From contig NZ_CP080598.1 in the NCBI RefSeq assembly GCF_019598945.1, forward strand, positions 4,402,001-4,466,000: a stretch of 64,000 nt of DNA. The letters run 5' to 3'. The position numbers were made by a program, and so were the translations under genes. Source of the stretch: Sphaerospermopsis torques-reginae ITEP-024 (lineage in GTDB: Bacteria > Cyanobacteriota > Cyanobacteriia > Cyanobacteriales > Nostocaceae). Below, piece by piece: positions 61,401-64,000 of this stretch. The notes under the pieces were generated by a model. It made no database searches, was not told the origin of the DNA, and saw only the letters and a list, made by a program, of their open reading frames with translations. How positions within the stretch are numbered: position 1 is the stretch's first letter; every line of letters starts with the position of its first letter.

Positions 61401-64000
61401 TAAGTGCAAAAAACCATTGCTGAATGGGAGTTAAGGGAACTTCACCTGTAGCAATCTGATTTTCTGGTATAGCACAATTTTGTATCTGTGCTACCATAGC
61501 CAATCTTTGCACAGTTTGTTCTTGAAAAATTTCTTTGGGTGTTAATATCCAACCTTGACGACGCATTTCTGTCACCACTCGCAAGGCCAAAATCGAATCA
61601 CCACCTAAGTCAAAGAAATTATCTTCAATCCCAATTCTAGCTACACCTAAAACCTGTTCCCAAACACGACATAAAACTTTTTCTGCATCGGTGTGAGGAG
61701 GTGTAAAACTCTTTCTTGTTGTTGCTTGATTCCAATCTGGTAAGGGTAAAGCTGCACGATTAATCTTACCTTGAGCAGTTAAAGGCATAGCATCCAACAA
61801 CATAAAAGCTGCGGGAATCATATAATCTGGTAAACGCTCTTTTAATGCTGTTCGTAATTCATTCCGTTCAATCTCTCCATTAGCTACAATATAAGCTACT
61901 AACCTTTGCTCATTATCACCAAATGAGTGAACAGTCACTACAGCTTCAGATATTTGTGGTAATGCTGCTAAAGCTGCTTCAATTTCTCCTAATTCAATTC
62001 TAAATCCGCGTATTTTTACCTGTAAATCACAACGTCCTAAATATTCAATTTCACCATTTCTCAACCTTCTCGCTAAATCTCCGGTACGATATAATCTCGC
62101 TCCTGGTTGTTGACTGAAAGGATCGGGAATAAACCTTTGCGCTGTCAAAGATGCACGATTAAGATATCCTCTAGATACTCCCATTCCTCCTACATAAATT
62201 TCTCCCGCAACTCCATAAGGTACAGGTTCAAAAGCAGTATCTAATATATATAAAGATAAATCAGGAATAGGTACACCAATTACACTACCGCGATTTTCTA
62301 AAATATCCTCTGCTAAAATCTGACGGTAAGTAACGTGAACAGTAGTTTCTGTAATTCCATACATATTGATCAAACGTGGATGACTATCACCATAACGTTT
62401 AATCCAAGGTTTCAGACTTTGTAATTCTAATGCTTCTCCACCAAAAATAACTTCTCTTAAACTCTTCAATGGTTCAGAAAATTCTCCATCAGCACGTATT
62501 AATTGCCGAAAAGCTGAAGGAGTTTGATTGAGAATTGTTACTCCTTCTCTTTGTAAAAGTTCCCTAAAAGCAGAGGGAGAACGACTTTCTAAATAAGGAA
62601 CTATTACTAATTTCCCACCATATAATAATGCTCCCCACATTTCCCACACTGAAAAATCAAATGCGAAGGAGTGAAACATTGTCCAAACATCTTGCTCATT
62701 AAACTCAAACCATTGTTGAGTATTTTGCATCAGTCGAACAACGTTTTTATGACTGACTAAACAACCTTTTGGTTGTCCGGTAGAACCACTGGTGTAGATA
62801 ATATAAGCTGTTTGTTCGGGGAAAATTTGAGATGTAAGATTTACATTATTGATGTTTTCTGTAATTTCTATTTGATCAATGACCAGAATTTCTGTAATTT
62901 CTCCAGGAATTTCTGATAATAATAAATCTGTGGTTAATAGTAACTTAATTCCGCTATCTTGAGCAATAAAATTTAACCTTTCTGCTGGATATTGAGGATC
63001 TAAGGGAATATAAGTTCCACCAGCTTTTAAAACTGCCAAGATAGAAATAATTAATTCTAAACTACGTTCTTGAAAAATTCCTACCCTTGTTTCTGTAGTT
63101 ACTCCTTTTTGTCTTAATAGTACAGCTAATTGATGGGAACGTTGCTCTAATTCTTGATAGGTTAATTTTGTTTCTGAGTCAATTACAGCAATTTTATCAC
63201 TATGAGTTTTGGCAGCTTGAGTAAAAATATCAACTAAATTCGTCTGTTCACTTGCTGCATTTTGGTAACTAAAACCTAATGCTAAAAGTTCTTTTCTTTC
63301 TTCCGTATTTAACCAAGGTAAAACACCAATCTGAGTATCAGGATTCTTAATAACTGCTTTTAAAAGTTGTTGATAATGTGTTAATATTTCTTGGGCTGTT
63401 TCTGCTGTAAATAAATCAGTATTATATTCCAGTGCTGCTATCCATCCGTTAGATGCAGGTTCTAGCATTAAACTGAGATCAAATTTAGCCCCACCATTAT
63501 CCAAATATATAGGTTTGACAGCTATTCCTGGTAATTGAATTTCACCAATGGGTGCATTTTGCAAAGCGAAAAGAGTCTGAAAAATTGGTGAATGGCTGGG
63601 ATCACGTTTAATTTTGAGTTTATCAATAATCAGTTCTAAAGGAACATCTTGATGTGCAAAAGCTTCAATACAAATTGATGATATTTGCTGCAATAATTCT
63701 CTAAATGAAATTTGATCTGTAATATTACAACGTAGAGGTAAAGTGTTAATAAAACAACCAATTAAATTTTCAATTTCGCTCTTACTGCGATTAGCAACAG
63801 GACTACCAACAATAATATCAGTTTGCCCAGAATAACGAAATAAGAGAATTTGATAAACTGCCAATGTCACCATAAAAAATGTGACACTTTCTGCTGTTGC
63901 TAATGCTTCTAAAGAATGAATAACATCTGTTGATAGAGGTTCGCGCAATACCGCACCTTGAAAAGTTTGTGATGCAGGACGATTTTTGTCTAAAGGTAAA
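55471..64000 (-). CDS. NRPS: (C)-A(Thr)-T-E-C-A(Tyr)-T-E, 5' end outside window
   Basis: The frame is open to the right edge and reads into a C domain (LPLDKNRPASQTFQGAV), so the start is outside. Of the 2842 visible residues, counted from the edge: C C-terminal half (1 to about 250), A (about 408, code D-F-W-N-I-G-M-V-H, Thr), T (LGGDSIL, about 800), E (HHLIIDGVSW, about 993; EGHGREE, about 1121), C (HHHIILDGWS, about 1465), A (about 1936), T (LGGDSII, about 2313) and E (HHLIIDGVSW, about 2506). The second A pocket reads D-A-S-T-I-A-A-V-C, close to known Tyr codes. It should add D-Thr then D-Tyr, as in hassallidin. The acidic tail (LVDLSENELDAILEDLE) looks like a docking segment for the next NRPS. 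Confidence 0.93.
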   Translation of the reverse strand, partial: LPLDKNRPASQTFQGAVLREPLSTDVIHSLEALATAESVTFFMVTLAVYQILLFRYSGQTDIIVGSPVANRSKSEIENLIGCFINTLPLRCNITDQISFRELLQQISSICIEAFAHQDVPLELIIDKLKIKRDPSHSPIFQTLFALQNAPIGEIQLPGIAVKPIYLDNGGAKFDLSLMLEPASNGWIAALEYNTDLFTAETAQEILTHYQQLLKAVIKNPDTQIGVLPWLNTEERKELLALGFSYQNAASEQTNLVDIFTQAAKTHSDKIAVIDSETKLTYQELEQRSHQLAVLLRQKGVTTETRVGIFQERSLELIISILAVLKAGGTYIPLDPQYPAERLNFIAQDSGIKLLLTTDLLLSEIPGEITEILVIDQIEITENINNVNLTSQIFPEQTAYIIYTSGSTGQPKGCLVSHKNVVRLMQNTQQWFEFNEQDVWTMFHSFAFDFSVWEMWGALLYGGKLVIVPYLESRSPSAFRELLQREGVTILNQTPSAFRQLIRADGEFSEPLKSLREVIFGGEALELQSLKPWIKRYGDSHPRLINMYGITETTVHVTYRQILAEDILENRGSVIGVPIPDLSLYILDTAFEPVPYGVAGEIYVGGMGVSRGYLNRASLTAQRFIPDPFSQQPGARLYRTGDLARRLRNGEIEYLGRCDLQVKIRGFRIELGEIEAALAALPQISEAVVTVHSFGDNEQRLVAYIVANGEIERNELRTALKERLPDYMIPAAFMLLDAMPLTAQGKINRAALPLPDWNQATTRKSFTPPHTDAEKVLCRVWEQVLGVARIGIEDNFFDLGGDSILALRVVTEMRRQGWILTPKEIFQEQTVQRLAMVAQIQNCAIPENQIATGEVPLTPIQQWFFALNIPNPDHWNQTLLLEVHPSLSASQVAAALQVIFSHHDNFRLRFKKEAEVWQQFYVDKDQDHGFAWEVVDLGLKTEVEQNSMMGEVRERVERSLDLSNGPLYRAVWFNLGEHRQVQLLIVIHHLIIDGVSWRILLQDLVEIISGSEISPTTSSWQQWSQFLQSYVNSPNIQAEKHFWLNTLQKQTAKLPLDFPKGLTNNLESSVKTVSCQLTTEQTQILLTKANKTYRTQPQELLLAALAKTLGNITQKSHIQIMMEGHGREELSADLDITRTLGWFTTLYPLSLELPAITTSESEIIKTVKEQLRNVPQRGFGYGILRYLEQGTGNREAKENSSFCNYQTSEISFNYLGQVINESSNKNQLFRLLNTEVAPTRDPQGLRPHIIDINAIVVEGKLRVHWLYSCNLHQAETINQWVDQFQNHLLEILTFCIESGVGEYTPSDFPLVKIQQSKLDILQKQYPQLEDIYPLSPLQEGMLFHAIYEPEQGIYFEQVTGKIIGKFDVDNFADAWQFVVDRHPILRSAFVWDDQDTPLQIVSKSLKFSIIQKDWRDLSPTQQTAELQQYLIADKQQGFSLNQSHLMRFTVIRLDDSTWQWLWSHHHIILDGWSLPVIFKEVLTIYQATCQRVPHALPPLPPYRHYIQWLASRNQAKAKQFWQQHLAGISTSTRLGWEIPESEFDPSLPAYQEVELRLSASEFGLLQKMAQTQRLTLNTIAQGAWAICLQKHGAGEDVIFGVTVSGRPPELAEVENMVGLFINTLPMRVEINPSLSVANWLQNLQQHHLEMREYEYSKLTDIQKECNLSGSALFESILVFENYPVDQSLKEQGQDFRVDDIQFYEITNYPLTVGVIPDQGLLLKLNYQTKFLSVKAAKQLISRFRNIMMNMANQPNQILGKIQALSTSERQEIINESQANIIEWGDFRPAHQLFADYADVQPDAIALVCGDNEISYGELEKRANNLAVKLLETGISYESIVGLYFDPSIEYIIALLAVLKVGAAFLPLDRNYPENRLQFIVEDSQTRLILTKEVVAPGLFSENVQVIAIGELDLTVNIARPDIKVRPENLAYVIYTSGSTGKPKGVLVAHAGIENLVRAQTASFGVTAKSRVYQFAALNFDAAISEIFMALGSGATLYLQSQANRSPSAELWEKLTSWKITHVTLPPSLVAAINTADLPELQTLIVAGEAVSGDLLRRWSVNQRKCFNAYGPTEATVCASLMDCSNLLGEVSIGRAIANVEIYLLDSFLEPVAPGVMGEIYIGGISLARGYLQRPDLTATAFIPHPFSKTPGARLYKTGDRGVYDLQGNIRFMGRQDAQVKLNGYRIELGEIEAALTRHETVDSAVVMLRQDLPGRKRIVGYALAPQDNPPTNQELKDYLAQVLPAYMVPSMVVLVPAWPLTPNGKIDRRLLPAPELSHTETITKTHTEEIFAQIWTEVLRIETINPQDNFFELGGDSIISLQVVARARAAGWEISPRDIFEAQTLSRLATRARAIAQTAEIIEPLTGIIPLSPIQNWFFAQNLPHSHHWNQAVALTCSEPLNIEALAVALDTLVAHHDIFRVGFSQQQGQWQQFYTGEAKSPALQITDFSHYPPQTQLEALTAAVETEHASFQLDTPPLLRVLYATNLNEYGNVLFIFAHHLIIDGVSWRILLADLNQAYQQVIDKHINKQQISLPAKTSSYRQWTTYLQTLSDSSEIIKDIPFWQNILDLPVTPLPIDKPGKNTVESTAIISSQLSPEETLILLKQATTTYHASMQEIMLAALLKTLTDIYKSDHWLIDLEGHGREEIGDNLDISRTIGWFTSLYPVLLKQPHNNANHEPNHELLLKEIKTQLRTIPHHGISFGLLRYLNQNQHLKDKLNLKKTANISFNYLGQIDNLQTTNQRFSMSHAPTGSGLFGQQERPHLLAINARIQNEILQIEWYYSQNVHDHKNINNLAEKYLTNLGLYLTNSASSNSSFYSASDFHLVDLSENELDAILEDLE

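Overview
The window looks like a chromosome segment of a filamentous, bloom-type cyanobacterium of the Nostocales (Anabaena/Dolichospermum-like). The signs are scattered HIP1 octamers (gcgatcgc), dense seven-base tandem repeats between genes, small palindromic and MITE-like repeats, a high-light-inducible protein, a cyanobacterial-type glutamate-cysteine ligase, and a large nonribosomal peptide synthetase (NRPS) locus. Both ends are cut: a methyltransferase gene runs off the left edge and an NRPS gene runs off the right edge.

Region 1 to 30.4 kb is housekeeping and accessory DNA. In order it holds: a spermidine-synthase-like methyltransferase with a DUF4178 partner (minus strand); an MscS-type channel (minus); a histone-deacetylase-family hydrolase; a very large SF1 helicase that overlaps a small winged-helix-like partner gene; gshA; trmL; a LysM/M23 cell-wall hydrolase with a long leader; tRNA-Met(CAU); a lamin-tail-domain protein (minus); rnc; a three-gene nitrate/bicarbonate-family ABC importer; a universal stress protein followed by an ArsB/NhaD-type permease; a Hli protein (minus); and a 1024-residue membrane protein built on seven repeats. 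Two RNAs with the conserved core and closing pseudoknot of the ydaO-yuaA (c-di-AMP) riboswitch class lie upstream of the ABC importer and of the stress-protein/permease pair. Together they suggest a local c-di-AMP regulon for solute and ion transport.

Region 30.9 to 64 kb is one minus-strand NRPS locus. Reading in the direction of transcription (right to left): an NRPS C-A(Thr)-T-E-C-A(Tyr)-T-E (5' end outside the window); an NRPS C-A(Thr)-T-C-A(Gln) that is cut off inside its last A domain; the C-terminal half of an ABC exporter ATPase; a GT1 glycosyltransferase; an NRPS C-A(Thr)-T-C-A(Thr)-T; a GT2 glycosyltransferase; and an NRPS C-A(Thr)-NMT-T-C-A(Gln)-T-TE. A small MbtH-like gene lies on the opposite strand between two of the NRPS genes. 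The binding-pocket codes, the two epimerases, the single N-methyltransferase and the glycosyltransferases match, from memory of the family, the antifungal glycolipopeptides called hassallidins (Thr, Thr, D-Thr, D-Tyr, Dhb, D-Gln, Gly, NMe-Thr, Gln).

The cluster appears damaged. A deletion junction near 49,543 joins the Gln adenylation domain out of frame to the middle of the exporter gene, removing the rest of that module, the expected Gly module and the exporter's N-terminal half. A 162-bp MITE with a perfect 8-bp target duplication has also rewritten the C-terminus of the GT1 glycosyltransferase. Relatives of the same repeat lie beside the exporter remnant and in frame inside the truncated NRPS. 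As read, this is probably an inactive hassallidin-type locus; an assembly error at the junction is the main alternative.
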